64,000 bases of DNA from Streptomyces piniterrae (GCF_005048155.1 NZ_SUMB01000007.1:310001-374000); one strand, 5' to 3'. Shown: positions 24,729-34,184, counted from the first letter of the stretch. Translations and numbers: made by a program. The notes: generated by a model from the sequence alone, not told the origin.

Positions 24729-25586
24729 ATGCTGCACGTCCGCCTCGCCGCGCCGGTACCCACCCGGCCGCCGAACCTGCTGCCGAGGCGTGAGCTGGCG
24801 GCGGCGTGGACCGTGATGCTGCTGCTCGCGGTGCTGGCATGGGTGCTCACCGCCGGCCAGGCCGACGCCATGGGCATGGAACCGGGGACCATGGGGCTGG
24901 CGATGCCGCTGTTCCTGGTGCTGTGGCTGGTCATGATGGTGGCGATGATGTTCCCGTCGGTGGCGCCCGTGGCCATCACCTGGGCGCGCGCGATCGGCCG
25001 CCGGTCCGGGGGGATCGCCAGGGCGGCCCGGATCGCCGAGTTCATCGGGGGCTATCTGCTGGTCTGGACCTCCTTCGGGGCCCTGGTGTACGGGGTGCTG
25101 TCGGCGACCGGCCCGCTGGTCGCCGATCACCCGGAAGCGGGGCGCTGGATCGGGGCCGCGGGCTTCCTGCTCGCGGGAGTGCAGCAGCTCAGCCCGCTGA
25201 AACGGGTCTGTCTGCGGCACTGCCGCGACCCCCTGTCGCAGCTGTTCCGGTACGCGCGATTCCGGCCATGGGCCCGTGACCTGCGGGTGGGCGCGCACCA
25301 CGGGCTCTACTGCCTGGGCTGCTGCTGGGGCCTGATGATCGTCCTCGTTCCGCTCGGCGTGATGAACGTGGCGGCGATGGCCGGGCTGGCCGCGGTGATC
25401 TTTCTGGAGAAGCTGTGGCGGCAGGGGCCGTGGCTCTCCTGGGCGGTCGGCCTGGCCTTTCTCGTCCTGGCCGGCCTCGCACCGTTCCAGGACTGGCTGC
25501 TGCCCGGCCTCCATCCGGACATGGGCCAGATGGAGCCGGACCACATGGAGATGGGCCGGGTGGGGAGGGGCGGGCCGCCGATGTAG
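24729..25586 (+). CDS. DUF2182 integral membrane protein
   Basis: 285 residues with about six hydrophobic segments. The hallmark is a Met-rich stretch LVMMVAMMFPSVAPV and the CLGCCWGLM motif, which suggest metal (perhaps Cu or Ni) binding. The C terminus is also rich in Met, His and Asp (LHPDMGQMEPDHMEMG). Family members are called predicted metal-binding integral membrane proteins; transport or insertion is unproved. AGGAGGACCGC precedes the ATG at good spacing. It is followed by the DUF1326 gene, a recurrent pairing. Confidence 0.85.
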   Translation: MLHVRLAAPVPTRPPNLLPRRELAAAWTVMLLLAVLAWVLTAGQADAMGMEPGTMGLAMPLFLVLWLVMMVAMMFPSVAPVAITWARAIGRRSGGIARAARIAEFIGGYLLVWTSFGALVYGVLSATGPLVADHPEAGRWIGAAGFLLAGVQQLSPLKRVCLRHCRDPLSQLFRYARFRPWARDLRVGAHHGLYCLGCCWGLMIVLVPLGVMNVAAMAGLAAVIFLEKLWRQGPWLSWAVGLAFLVLAGLAPFQDWLLPGLHPDMGQMEPDHMEMGRVGRGGPPM

Positions 25587-25729
25587 CCGATGTAGCCGGT
25601 GTCCGGGCGCTCGGCGTGCCGGACCGCGGGTGCATGATGGAAGAGGACCCCTGGCACCGCCGCCGCCCCCTCACCGCCGTGCCACCGCCACCGGACCCGC
25701 CGGGCGCGCGGGCGTGAGGAGGCGCAGTG

Positions 25730-26383
25730 ATGACCGAAGCAGCGACCACCGTCCCGGCATGGCACGTCGCCGGCGACTGGTTCGACACCTGCAAGTGCGA
25801 CATTCCCTGCCCGTGTTCGTTCGCCCAGCCACCCACCTACGGCGACTGCGAAGGCGTACTCGTCTGGCACATCCGTGAGGGCAACTACGGCGAGGTGCGG
25901 CTGGACGGCCTCAATGTGCTGATGCTGGCGTCGTTCGTCGGCAATGTGTGGGGCGAGCACTCCGACGCCTATGCGGCGGTCTTCCTCGACGAGCGCGCGG
26001 ACGAGGCGCAGCGCGAGGCCATGCAGATGATCTTCGGAGGACAGGTCGGCAGCTGGCCCGCCGAGCTGGTCGGCATGTTCGCCCCCGAGATGCGGGGGAT
26101 GGAAATCGCCCCCATCGAGGTGGAGATCGACGGCGATCTGGGGTCCTGGCGGGCCGGGATCCCCGGCAAGGTCGAGGCGCGCGCGGAGGCGCTCACCGGG
26201 CCGACGACACCCGAGGGCGCGCGCGTCCAGTCGATCAACCTGCCGGGCGCGGAGATGGGGCCCGGTCAGATCGCGACGTGGGGCCGGTCGACGGCCGACC
26301 GGGCGGACGCGTTCGGGTTCCACTGGAGCCGGGAGGGCCGGTCCAGCAAACACTTCCCCTTCGACTGGACCGGACCGACATAG
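25730..26383 (+). CDS. DUF1326 protein with a CxCxxxCxC motif
   Basis: 217 residues, soluble. The N-terminal GDWFDTCKCDIPCPCSFAQ has four closely spaced Cys suited to metal binding. The body is a beta-rich domain of the DUF1326 family, often encoded beside DUF2182. The pair suggests a metal-handling complex, with this protein as a cytosolic partner of the membrane protein. AGGAGGCGCAGTG precedes the ATG at 25730; a GTG 3 nt upstream is an alternative. The metal is unknown. Confidence 0.83.
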   Translation: MTEAATTVPAWHVAGDWFDTCKCDIPCPCSFAQPPTYGDCEGVLVWHIREGNYGEVRLDGLNVLMLASFVGNVWGEHSDAYAAVFLDERADEAQREAMQMIFGGQVGSWPAELVGMFAPEMRGMEIAPIEVEIDGDLGSWRAGIPGKVEARAEALTGPTTPEGARVQSINLPGAEMGPGQIATWGRSTADRADAFGFHWSREGRSSKHFPFDWTGPT

Positions 26384-26550
26384 CGTCCACGCTCTCCCGA
26401 TCCCGGGCCCCGAGCCCTTCGCGATCCCGGACTTTCCGCATTCCGGTCGTCCGGCGGGAATTCCGGGGCCGTGCCGGTCGTTGATCGAATGGCCAACCTG
26501 TCAGCTCGGCACATGAGTTGACGCCCCGTTGCCATCCGAGAGGCCCGTCA

Positions 26551-27618
26551 GTGACCACCGCTTTCGACCCCGTAGATCTCGCCGGCACCCCGCTCGCCAA
26601 CCGCATCGTCATGGCACCCATGACCCGGAACCGCGCCACCCCCGAGGGCGTCCCGACCCCGTCCATGGTCCGCTACTACACCCAGCGGGCCTCGGCCGGG
26701 CTCATCATCACCGAGGCCACCCAGACCTCCGTCGTCGGGCGCGGCTACCCCCTCACCCCCGGGCTGCACACCCCCGAGCAGACCGCCGGCTGGCGCGAGG
26801 TCACCGACTCCGTGCACGCCGCGGGCGGCAGGATCTTCGCCCAGCTGTGGCACGGCGGCCGGATAGGCCACCCGGTGCTGCTGCCCGACGGGCTGGTGCC
26901 GGTCGCGCCCTCCGCGGTCGCCGCGGCCGGTCAGGGCTTCACCCACGAGGGCCTGAAGGACTTCGTCACGCCGCGCGAGCTGACCGGTGAGGAGATAGCC
27001 GAGACCATCGCCGGGTTCGCGGCCGCGGCCCGCAACGCCGTCGAGGCGGGTTTCGACGGCGTGGAGATCCACGGCGCCAACGGCTATCTGGTCCATCAGT
27101 TCCTGGCACCCAACGCCAATCTGCGCACCGACGAGTGGGGCGGCTCCGACGAGGCCCGCGCCCGCTTCGCCGTAGAGGTCGTCAGGGCCGTCGCCGCCGA
27201 GATCGGCGCGCACCGCACCGGCCTGCGCATATCGCCCGGCAACACCTTCAACGACATCGCCGAACCGGCTCCCGAGGCGACCTACACCGCACTGGTCGAG
27301 GCCATCGCCCCGCTGGGCCTGGCCTATCTGCACACCTGCGATGTGCGTGACCCGGATCTGCCGGCCCGGCTGCGCAAGCGGTTCGGCGGCACCTTCCTGC
27401 TCAACCCGGTCACCGACGGCCGGCCCACCGGCGTGGCCGAGCTCGCGCTGGTCGAGGAGGGCGCCGCCGATCTGCTGGCGTACGGCGCGCTGTTCCTCGC
27501 CAACCCCGATCTGCCCGCGCGGCTGGCGGCCGGCGGCCCGTTCAACACACCCGACCCCGCCACCTACTACGGGGGCACCGACGCCGGGTACATCGACTAT
27601 CCGGCGCTGGACGCCTGA
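26551..27618 (+). CDS. Old yellow enzyme family alkene reductase
   Basis: 355 residues, FMN-dependent TIM barrel. It has RIVMAPMTRNRA, the substrate-binding region AQLWHGGRIGHP, EIHGANGYLVHQFLAP and RTDEWGGS, and a C-terminal LLAYGALFLANPDLPARL. It resembles NemA/xenobiotic reductases, which reduce activated C=C bonds and electrophiles with NAD(P)H. The GTG start is preceded by GAGAGG. It is monocistronic and ends at a strong terminator shared with ectD. Confidence 0.9.
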   Translation: MTTAFDPVDLAGTPLANRIVMAPMTRNRATPEGVPTPSMVRYYTQRASAGLIITEATQTSVVGRGYPLTPGLHTPEQTAGWREVTDSVHAAGGRIFAQLWHGGRIGHPVLLPDGLVPVAPSAVAAAGQGFTHEGLKDFVTPRELTGEEIAETIAGFAAAARNAVEAGFDGVEIHGANGYLVHQFLAPNANLRTDEWGGSDEARARFAVEVVRAVAAEIGAHRTGLRISPGNTFNDIAEPAPEATYTALVEAIAPLGLAYLHTCDVRDPDLPARLRKRFGGTFLLNPVTDGRPTGVAELALVEEGAADLLAYGALFLANPDLPARLAAGGPFNTPDPATYYGGTDAGYIDYPALDA

Positions 27619-27691
27619 GCGGGAGAAGAGGCCGTGCCTCCCGGCGCCCAGGGGCCACGCCCAGGGACCCGCGCCCAGGGCCCCGAACACA

Positions 27692-27731
27692 GCGCGGCCG
27701 CCGCACAGACCATGCTGTGCGGCGGCCGCGC
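27692..27731. terminator. Bidirectional terminator between the OYE gene and ectD
   Basis: GCGCGGCCGCCGCACAG and its exact complement form a 17-bp stem with a 6-nt loop between two convergent genes. The stem core GGCGGCCGCCGCA is shared with the terminator at 756. Confidence 0.8.
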
Positions 27732-27781
27732 CGCCCGGCTGTGACCCCGGCCCGGGGTCATCACACCTTGGGCCCCGTGCG

Positions 27782-28681
27782 CTACCTCACCGGAGTGAAC
27801 TCCCGCGCACCGATGTACTCCGGCCGCCGGACCGGCGCCGCGAACGGCTCCACCGCCGCGTTCTCCACACTGTTGAACACGATGAAGACATTGCTGCGCG
27901 GGTACGGCGTGATGTTGTCGCCGGAGCCGTGCATCGCGTTGCAGTCGAACCAGGTCGCCGAGCCGGCGTTGCCGGTGAACAGCCGGATGCCGTGGTCGTC
28001 GGCCATCTTCGTCAGGACCTTGTCCGACGGGATGCCCGCGTCCTGCATCTGCAGCGACCGCTTGTAGTTGTCCTTCGGCGTCTCGCCCGCGCAGCCCACG
28101 AAGTGCCGGTGCGAGCCGGGCATGATCATCAGCCCGCCGTTGGTGTCGTAGTTCTCCGTGAGCGCGATCGAGACCGACACGGTGCGCATGTTCGGCAGTC
28201 CGTCCTCGGCGTGCCAGGTCTCGAAGTCGGAGTGCCAGTAGAAGCCCGAGGCACCGAAGCCGGGCTTCACATTGATCCGCGACTGGTGGACGTAGACGTC
28301 CGAGCCCAGGATCTGCCGGGCGCGGCCGACCACCCGCGGATCGGCGACCAGCTTGGCGAACACCTCGCTGATCTTGTGCACCTCGAAGACGGACCGAACG
28401 CTCTGCGACTTCGACTCGACGATGGAGCGCGGGTCGGCGCGCATCGCCGGGTCGAGAACGAGTCGGTCCAGTTCGGCGCGGTACACCGCGACTTCTTCCG
28501 CCGTCAGCAGTTCCCCGATGGCGAAAAAGCCGTCGCGTTCGAAGTCGCTCAGCTCGGACGGCTGGAACGGTCCAGCCGCGCCGGGCCGCGACCACACCAC
28601 CGGGTCCTTCCGCGGAGTGATCACCTCAGCGGTCCCACGGGTCGGGTACAGGTCGGCGGTGCGCTCGGGTGCGGTGGTCAT
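27782..28681 (-). CDS. ectD: Ectoine hydroxylase
   Basis: 299 residues, Fe(II)/2-oxoglutarate dioxygenase that makes 5-hydroxyectoine. The iron ligands are H150 and D152 (FYWHSDFETWH) and H251 (AMHGSGDN). The EctD signature FxWHSDFETWHxEDG-type stretch and the PGSHRHFVGC loop are intact. Last gene of ectABCD, 94 nt after ectC. The gene follows salt- and temperature-regulated transcription from the ectA promoter in other streptomycetes. Confidence 0.95.
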   Translation of the reverse strand: MTTAPERTADLYPTRGTAEVITPRKDPVVWSRPGAAGPFQPSELSDFERDGFFAIGELLTAEEVAVYRAELDRLVLDPAMRADPRSIVESKSQSVRSVFEVHKISEVFAKLVADPRVVGRARQILGSDVYVHQSRINVKPGFGASGFYWHSDFETWHAEDGLPNMRTVSVSIALTENYDTNGGLMIMPGSHRHFVGCAGETPKDNYKRSLQMQDAGIPSDKVLTKMADDHGIRLFTGNAGSATWFDCNAMHGSGDNITPYPRSNVFIVFNSVENAAVEPFAAPVRRPEYIGAREFTPVR

Positions 28682-28775
28682 GGTGTTGCCTTCCTCTCCT
28701 CTCGTACGTGCTCTGCTACGTGCGCGTGGTGCGTGCCTTCCTCAACTGCCGGACGGGGCAGACGGATGCGGCGGT

Positions 28776-29180
28776 TCAGCCCAGCTCGGGCTCGGTGAGC
28801 AACGGGTAGACCCCGTTCTCGTCGTGGTCCTCACGGCCGGTGACCGGCGGGTTGAAGACACACACGCAGCGGAAGTCCTGCTTGATCCGCATGGTGTGCT
28901 TCTCGTGCCCGTCGAGCAGGTACATCGTGCCCGGCGTGATGACGTGCTTCTCGCCGGTCTCGTCGTTGGTCAGCTCGGCCTCGCCCTCGACGCACAGGAC
29001 AGCCTCGTAGTGGTTGGCGTACCACATCGACGTCTCGGTCCCCGCGTACAGGACGGTCTCGTGCAGCGAGAAGCCGACGCCCTCCTTGGCGAGGACGATG
29101 CGCTTGCTCTCCCACGTACCGGATTTGGACTTGACGTGGCGGTCGGTGCCTTCGATGTCCTGGAACGATCGGACGATCAC
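28776..29180 (-). CDS. ectC: L-ectoine synthase
   Basis: 134 residues, cupin fold. It cyclises N-gamma-acetyl-diaminobutyrate to ectoine. The family landmarks TWESKRIVLAKEGVGFSLHET, MWYANHYEAVLCVEGEAELT and the C-terminal FRCVCVFNPPVTGREDHDENG are complete, including the Glu, Tyr and His metal ligands. Full length for the family. Lies between ectB (46 nt) and ectD. Confidence 0.95.
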   Translation of the reverse strand: MIVRSFQDIEGTDRHVKSKSGTWESKRIVLAKEGVGFSLHETVLYAGTETSMWYANHYEAVLCVEGEAELTNDETGEKHVITPGTMYLLDGHEKHTMRIKQDFRCVCVFNPPVTGREDHDENGVYPLLTEPELG

Positions 29181-29226
29181 GGTGAGTCGGTGCCTTTCTG
29201 TGGAACGGTCGGGAACTCGGCGCCGC

Positions 29227-30495
29227 TCAGGCGCAGTCGCGGACGGCGCGGGCGAGGGTGCGAAGGCCCTCGTCCAGTTCCTCGGGGGTGGTCGTCAGTG
29301 CCGGCAGCAGCTTGACGACCTCGCTCTCCGGGCCGGAGGTCTCGATCAGCAGACCCAGCTCGAAGGCGCGCTTGGCGATCTTGTTGGCGAGGCTCTTGTC
29401 GGTGCACTCGATGCCCCACACCAGACCGCGGCCGCGGTACTCGGCGAAGACGCCCGGGTGCTCCTCGACGATGGCCTTGAGGTGCTCCTCGACGATCTCA
29501 CCCCGGGCCAGGGTCTGCTTCTCCATCTGGCCGTCGGCCCAGTACGTGTCCAGCGCGGCGGCGGCCGTCACGAAGGCCGGGTTGTTGCCGCGGAAGGTGC
29601 CGTTGTGCTCGCCCGGCTCCCACACGTCCAGCTCAGGCTTGAAGAGGGTGAGCGCGAGCGGCAGGCCGTAGCCGCTGATGGACTTCGAGACGGTGACGAT
29701 GTCCGGCACGATGCCCGCCTCCTCGAAGGAGAAGAAGGCACCCGTTCGGCCGCAGCCCATCTGGATGTCGTCGACGATCAGCAGCATGTCCCAGCGCTTG
29801 CACACGTCGGCGAGCTGGCGGAGCCACTCGGCGCGGGCGACGTTGATGCCGCCTTCGCCCTGCACCGTCTCGACGATCACGGCAGCGGGCTGGTTCAGGC
29901 CGGACCCGGAGTCCTCCAGGAGCCGCTCGAACCAGATGAAGTCCGGGGTCTGGCCGTCGAGGTAGTTGTCGAACGGCATCGGGGTGCCGTGCACCAGCGG
30001 GATGCCGGCGCCGGCCCGCTTGAAGGCGTTGCCGGTGACGGCGAGCGAACCGAGCGACATGCCGTGGAAGGCGTTGGTGAAGGACACGATCGACTCGCGG
30101 CCCTTGACCTTACGGGCCAGCTTCAGCGCGGCCTCGACGGCGTTGGTGCCCGTCGGGCCCGGGAACATGACCTTGTAGGGCAGGTCGCGCGGCCGCAGGA
30201 TGATGTTCTGGAACGACTCCAGGAACGCCCGCTTGGCCGTGGTGGACATGTCCAGGCCGTGGGTGACGCCGTCCCGCTCGATGTAGTCGATCAGGGCGCG
30301 TTTGAGGACCGGGTTGTTGTGGCCGTAGTTGAGCGAACCGGCACCGGCGAAGAAGTCGAGGTACGTGTGACCGTCCTCGTCGGTCATACGGCTGCCCTGC
30401 GCGCGGTCGAAGATGGTGGGCCAGCCACGGCAGTAGCTGCGCACCTCCGACTCCAGGGTCTCGAAGACGCTCAGGTCGGGCTGGGTGATGGTCAC
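29227..30495 (-). CDS. ectB: L-2,4-diaminobutyrate transaminase
   Basis: 422 residues, class III PLP aminotransferase. It converts aspartate semialdehyde and glutamate to 2,4-diaminobutyrate. The PLP Lys is K271 (TVSKSISGYG), with the cofactor Asp in LLIVDDIQMGCGRTG (D242) and the GPTGTNAVEAALKLAR motif. The GTG start at 30495 is preceded by CTGGAGC. The long in-frame upstream extension overlaps ectA and is not coding. Confidence 0.95.
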   Translation of the reverse strand: MTITQPDLSVFETLESEVRSYCRGWPTIFDRAQGSRMTDEDGHTYLDFFAGAGSLNYGHNNPVLKRALIDYIERDGVTHGLDMSTTAKRAFLESFQNIILRPRDLPYKVMFPGPTGTNAVEAALKLARKVKGRESIVSFTNAFHGMSLGSLAVTGNAFKRAGAGIPLVHGTPMPFDNYLDGQTPDFIWFERLLEDSGSGLNQPAAVIVETVQGEGGINVARAEWLRQLADVCKRWDMLLIVDDIQMGCGRTGAFFSFEEAGIVPDIVTVSKSISGYGLPLALTLFKPELDVWEPGEHNGTFRGNNPAFVTAAAALDTYWADGQMEKQTLARGEIVEEHLKAIVEEHPGVFAEYRGRGLVWGIECTDKSLANKIAKRAFELGLLIETSGPESEVVKLLPALTTTPEELDEGLRTLARAVRDCA

Positions 30496-30619
30496 AGCAT
30501 GCTCCAGGGAGATGAGTGCGAAAGAGGGGGGAAGTCTGAGGGGGCGGGTTTCCGGGCGCGCAGGGGCGTCGGTCCCGCACGGCACACGCGGCCTGGGTGG
30601 CCGCGCGGCGCTGAGGACA

Positions 30620-31186
30620 TCAGCGACAGGTGCCAGGTGGAGCGCCGAACGGGCCGATGAGGTGCAGGACCTCCGGCTCGTGGCCCTGCTCCGGGAAGAG
30701 GCCCGCGTCGAAGAGCACCTCGCGCTTGAGCTGCGCTCTGTGGCGTTCGGCGAACGAGGCGAACAGCCGGTTCGAGGCCGCGTTGTCGGGCGTGATGGTC
30801 GTCTCGACGAATCGGATGCCCAGCTCATGCATGGCACGGGTGGTCAGCCCGTCCAGGAGTGCGGCCGCCAGCCCCTGCCCGCGGTGTGCGTCGTCGACGG
30901 CGACCTGCCAGACGACGAGGGTCTCCGGGCTCTCGGGGCGGAGGTAACCGGTGACGAAGGCGGCCGGCTCGCCCTCCGCGTCACGAGCGACGACGGAGGT
31001 GGCGGCGAAGTCGCGACACCACAGGAGGTAGCTGTAGGAGGAGTTGAGGTCCAGTGCCTTGGAGTCGCGGGCGATACGCCAGATCGCGGCTCCGTCCTCC
31101 ACGCGTGGGGTGTCGAGCTTGAAGCCCTCCGGCAATTCTCTGATATCGCTGCGGGCACGTGCATGGTCTGCTTGTGCGGCGGTCAT
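30620..31186 (-). CDS. ectA: Diaminobutyrate acetyltransferase
   Basis: 188 residues, GNAT fold. It acetylates 2,4-diaminobutyrate at N-gamma. Acetyl-CoA motif VVWQVAVDDAHRGQGLAAALLDGL and the following TTITPDNAASNRLF are typical. First gene of ectABCD. The 5' end is unusual: no clear Shine-Dalgarno, and an AT-rich stretch (GGGTAAATTTAATTCCC) lies directly before the ATG. A gap of 124 nt separates it from ectB. Confidence 0.94.
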   Translation of the reverse strand: MTAAQADHARARSDIRELPEGFKLDTPRVEDGAAIWRIARDSKALDLNSSYSYLLWCRDFAATSVVARDAEGEPAAFVTGYLRPESPETLVVWQVAVDDAHRGQGLAAALLDGLTTRAMHELGIRFVETTITPDNAASNRLFASFAERHRAQLKREVLFDAGLFPEQGHEPEVLHLIGPFGAPPGTCR

Positions 31187-31661
31187 GGGAATTAAATTTA
31201 CCCAGGGAAAAAGGAAATTGCATCGCGGGCAGGGGTTACGTGAGCAGATTCTTTGTGTTATCGCGCGGGGGCGCCCGAGCGCGCGTGCTGATCGCGGGAT
31301 GTGCCGATTTGACCAGGAGATTCGGGGTGAAACGGACACGTTGTGTAGTCGGTCACAGCTCCGTAACGTCGATGAGACGCGTCCGAATTACGGTACTTGA
31401 CGCTAGCGAAATCTTGGCGTTTGAGGTGCGGAAAACCGGGCAGAAGAATACGGGAAGCTACGCTTCTGAAGAATTGGGAATTCGCAAGCGGAAGATCTCC
31501 CGGAAGGCGTCCGGGAAGGAAAGCGCAGCGGTCCCGGGGGTTTCCGGGAAACGGCCCCGGGAAAGCGGCCGCAGAGCCGCGAGGACGGCCCTGAGCCGGG
31601 CGCGGGGCGGCCGGCACGGGCCAGGCCCCACCGGCCGCGGCGCCCCGCATACAGTGCCTGT
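31187..31661. other. Divergent spacer between ectA and the amidohydrolase gene
   Basis: 475 nt with no gene I can support. The ectA-proximal 60 nt are unusually AT-rich (AAATTTAATT, AAAAAGGAAATT), and the ectABCD promoter should lie here. The amidohydrolase side ends in a -10-like TACAGT right before the start codon. I see no convincing terminator or large inverted repeat. Confidence 0.5.
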
Positions 31662-32762
31662 ATGACGTCCATGAGTGACGGTGCGGTGCTGCACCTCAAG
31701 GGGAGGGTCCTGGTCGGGCCTGACGACGTGCGCGACGAGCTGTGGGTCGTCGGCGGTCGGGTGACGTTCGAGCGACCGGCCGGGGCGCGCGAGATCACGA
31801 CCGTCCGGGGCTGGACGCTGCCGGGCCTGGTCGACGCCCACTGCCATGTGGGCCTGGACGCCCATGGCCCGGTGGACGCCGCCACCAGCGAGAAACAGGC
31901 GCTCACCGACCGTGACGCGGGCACCCTGCTGATCCGGGACGCCGGATCGCCCTCGGACACCCGCTGGATCGACGACCGCGAGGATCTGCCCCGGATCATC
32001 CGCGCCGGCCGCCACATCGCCCGTACCAAGCGCTACATCCGCAACTACGCGCACGAGATCGAGCCCGAGGACCTGGTCGCCTATGTCGCCCAGGAGGCCC
32101 GGCGCGGCGACGGCTGGGTCAAGCTCGTCGGCGACTGGCTCGACCGCTCCACCGGCGACCTGGGCTTCTGCTGGCCGCGCGGCGCGGTCGAGGAGGCCAT
32201 CGCCGAGGCGCACCGGCTGGGCGCCCGGGTGACCGCCCACTGCTTCGCGGAGGAATCCCTCGCACCGCTCGTCGAAGCCGGCATCGACTGCATCGAGCAC
32301 GCCACCGGACTCACCGAGGACACCATCCCGCTGTTCGCCGAGCGCGGTGTCGCCATCGTCCCCACGCTGATCAACATCGCCACGTTCCCGCAGCTCGCGG
32401 CCGGCGGCGAGACGAAGTTCCCGAAGTGGGCGGACCATATGCGGCGGCTGCACGCCCGCCGCTACGACACCGTACGGGCGGCCTACGACGCCGGGGTGCC
32501 CATCTACGCCGGCACCGACGCCGGCGGCTCGCTCGCGCACGGCCTGGTGGCCCAGGAGGTCGCCGAGCTGCGGAAGGCCGGCCTGCCCGTCGAGGCAGCG
32601 CTCTCCGCGACGACCTGGGGCGCCAGGGACTGGCTCGGCCGCCCCGGGCTCACCGAGGGCGCCCCCGCCGACCTGGTGGTCTACGAGTCCGATCCGCGCG
32701 CCGACATCCGGGTCCTGGCCGCGCCGCGCCGCGTCGTGCTGCGCGGCCGGGTCATCGGCTGA
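31662..32762 (+). CDS. Amidohydrolase-family protein
   Basis: 366 residues, metal-dependent (beta/alpha)8 hydrolase. The first metal site is VDAHCHVGLD, a carboxylated-Lys-type position is in GWVKLVGDW, His in VTAHCF and IEHATGL follow, and the last Asp is in YAGTDAGGSLAHGL. It resembles imidazolonepropionase- or dipeptidase-like enzymes; the substrate is unknown. The message is probably leaderless: -10-like TACAGT sits 6 nt before the ATG at 31662. MSDG at 31671 is an alternative. The gene is conserved beside ect in Streptomyces as I recall. Confidence 0.85.
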   Translation: MTSMSDGAVLHLKGRVLVGPDDVRDELWVVGGRVTFERPAGAREITTVRGWTLPGLVDAHCHVGLDAHGPVDAATSEKQALTDRDAGTLLIRDAGSPSDTRWIDDREDLPRIIRAGRHIARTKRYIRNYAHEIEPEDLVAYVAQEARRGDGWVKLVGDWLDRSTGDLGFCWPRGAVEEAIAEAHRLGARVTAHCFAEESLAPLVEAGIDCIEHATGLTEDTIPLFAERGVAIVPTLINIATFPQLAAGGETKFPKWADHMRRLHARRYDTVRAAYDAGVPIYAGTDAGGSLAHGLVAQEVAELRKAGLPVEAALSATTWGARDWLGRPGLTEGAPADLVVYESDPRADIRVLAAPRRVVLRGRVIG

Positions 32763-33053
32763 GCGACACCGGGCCGGCGCACCGGTCGAACGGGCGGGGC
32801 CGGCGGGAGCGGCACAGGCCACACCGTCACGCGGCGTCCCCCGAGCGGTGGGACGTCTGGGGCGTGGGGCGATTTTTGTGCCACGGGAATCGAATCAAGA
32901 CACGGAAACCACCCATTGGGGTGAATTGACCCTCCGGGGCTACAGGTTCACCCTCCGTGCCGACACGATGTGCTCGTCGAGGTCGTCGGCCCGCGTGATG
33001 TCCCCCATTGGCGCGGCCGACGGCTCCATTTCTCTTGTGGGGGTTCCACACAC

Positions 33054-34142
33054 GTGTCCACCAGTCCCGCCCGTTCCTTCGGCATGCCCTTGAGCCGTCC
33101 CGCCCGCCGGCTTGCCGCCACCTTCGCCGCCACCGCGCTCGCCGCCGGCCCCGCCGTCCTGCTCGGCGCCGCGCCGGCGCACGCCACCGGCGACCACGGC
33201 ACCTCCGGCGCGACCGTCCTGCGCACCGGGCTGAACGTCGGGCTGCTCAACAAGACCGCCGAGGTCCCGCTGAACCTCGCGCTGAACGAGGTGCACGCAC
33301 CCGAGTCCGCCGAGAAGACCACGCTCACCGCCAAGCTCGACGGCATCAACCAGGGCAAGCCGTTCAACGTGCTGCGCGCGGACGTCGCCACCGCGCGCGC
33401 CACCGCCGACGGGCACAAGACCGAGGGCTACGCCAACCTGGTGCGCGCGAAGGTGCACCTCCCGGGCCTTCCGCTGCTGTCCCTCGTCGAGGTCGAGCAG
33501 GTCACCGCCAAGGCGGTGTGCCAAGCGGGACAGCGGCCGCGGGCCGAGTCCAATGTGCTGGGCACCGTCCTCGTCCTGGGCAAGAAGGTCACGCTCCACC
33601 CCGGCGGCACGACCGAGGTCAAGGTGCCCGGCGTCGGCGACGTACGGCTCGACCTGTCCAAGAAGAACGTCACGTCCAAGAGCGCCGCGGCCACCGCGCT
33701 CGACCTGAAGGTCTCCGTCAACCCGCTCAAGCTCAACGTCGCGGACGTCAAGGGCCGGGTCACGCTCGCCGAGGCCAGCTGCACCACCGGCAAGGGCTCC
33801 GACGACGGCGGCACGGGCGGCGGCACCGGTGGCCAGACGTCCGGTGGCCAGACGTCCGGCGGGCAGACGTCCGGCGGACAGACCGGCGGCGGTGACTCCG
33901 CCGGCCAGACCTCGGGCGGGCAGGCCTCCGGCGGGCAGACGTCCGGCGGAGCGTCCGGCGGCAACGACGCGCACCCGCAGACCGGCTCCAAGCCCGGCGG
34001 CGGCGACCTCGCCGAGACCGGCAGCAGTTCGACCACCCCGTACCTCGCGGGCGGCGCGGCGCTGCTGGTCCTCGCGGGCGCCGGCACCCTCGGCCTCGCC
34101 CGGCGCCGCCGCAGCGCCGCGGCGCAGGGCGGCCGCGGCTGA
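33054..34142 (+). CDS. SCO1860-type LAETG-anchored secreted protein
   Basis: 362 residues. A signal peptide (Ala-rich, cleavage near AHA at about residue 46) is followed by an all-beta domain (about 50-240) with two Cys (AVCQAGQ, ASCTTG). Then comes a spacer of repeated GGQTSGGQTSG units (about 245-305). The sorting signal is LAETG, a hydrophobic segment and RRRR. LAxTG is the class E sortase motif, so it should be covalently cell-wall anchored. The GTG start has GGGGG upstream; an ATG 30 nt later is possible. Function unknown; the syntenic S. coelicolor gene is SCO1860 from memory. Confidence 0.86.
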   Translation: MSTSPARSFGMPLSRPARRLAATFAATALAAGPAVLLGAAPAHATGDHGTSGATVLRTGLNVGLLNKTAEVPLNLALNEVHAPESAEKTTLTAKLDGINQGKPFNVLRADVATARATADGHKTEGYANLVRAKVHLPGLPLLSLVEVEQVTAKAVCQAGQRPRAESNVLGTVLVLGKKVTLHPGGTTEVKVPGVGDVRLDLSKKNVTSKSAAATALDLKVSVNPLKLNVADVKGRVTLAEASCTTGKGSDDGGTGGGTGGQTSGGQTSGGQTSGGQTGGGDSAGQTSGGQASGGQTSGGASGGNDAHPQTGSKPGGGDLAETGSSSTTPYLAGGAALLVLAGAGTLGLARRRRSAAAQGGRG

Positions 34143-34184
34143 CAGACCCTCCCCCATTGCCTGAACGGCATGGGAGGGACCCCA

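Noticed and set aside
32763..33053. Possible PHO box or small gene in the spacer before the LAETG protein
   Set aside because: Only a single GTTCACCCTCC-like unit is visible and no short ORF has a good start.
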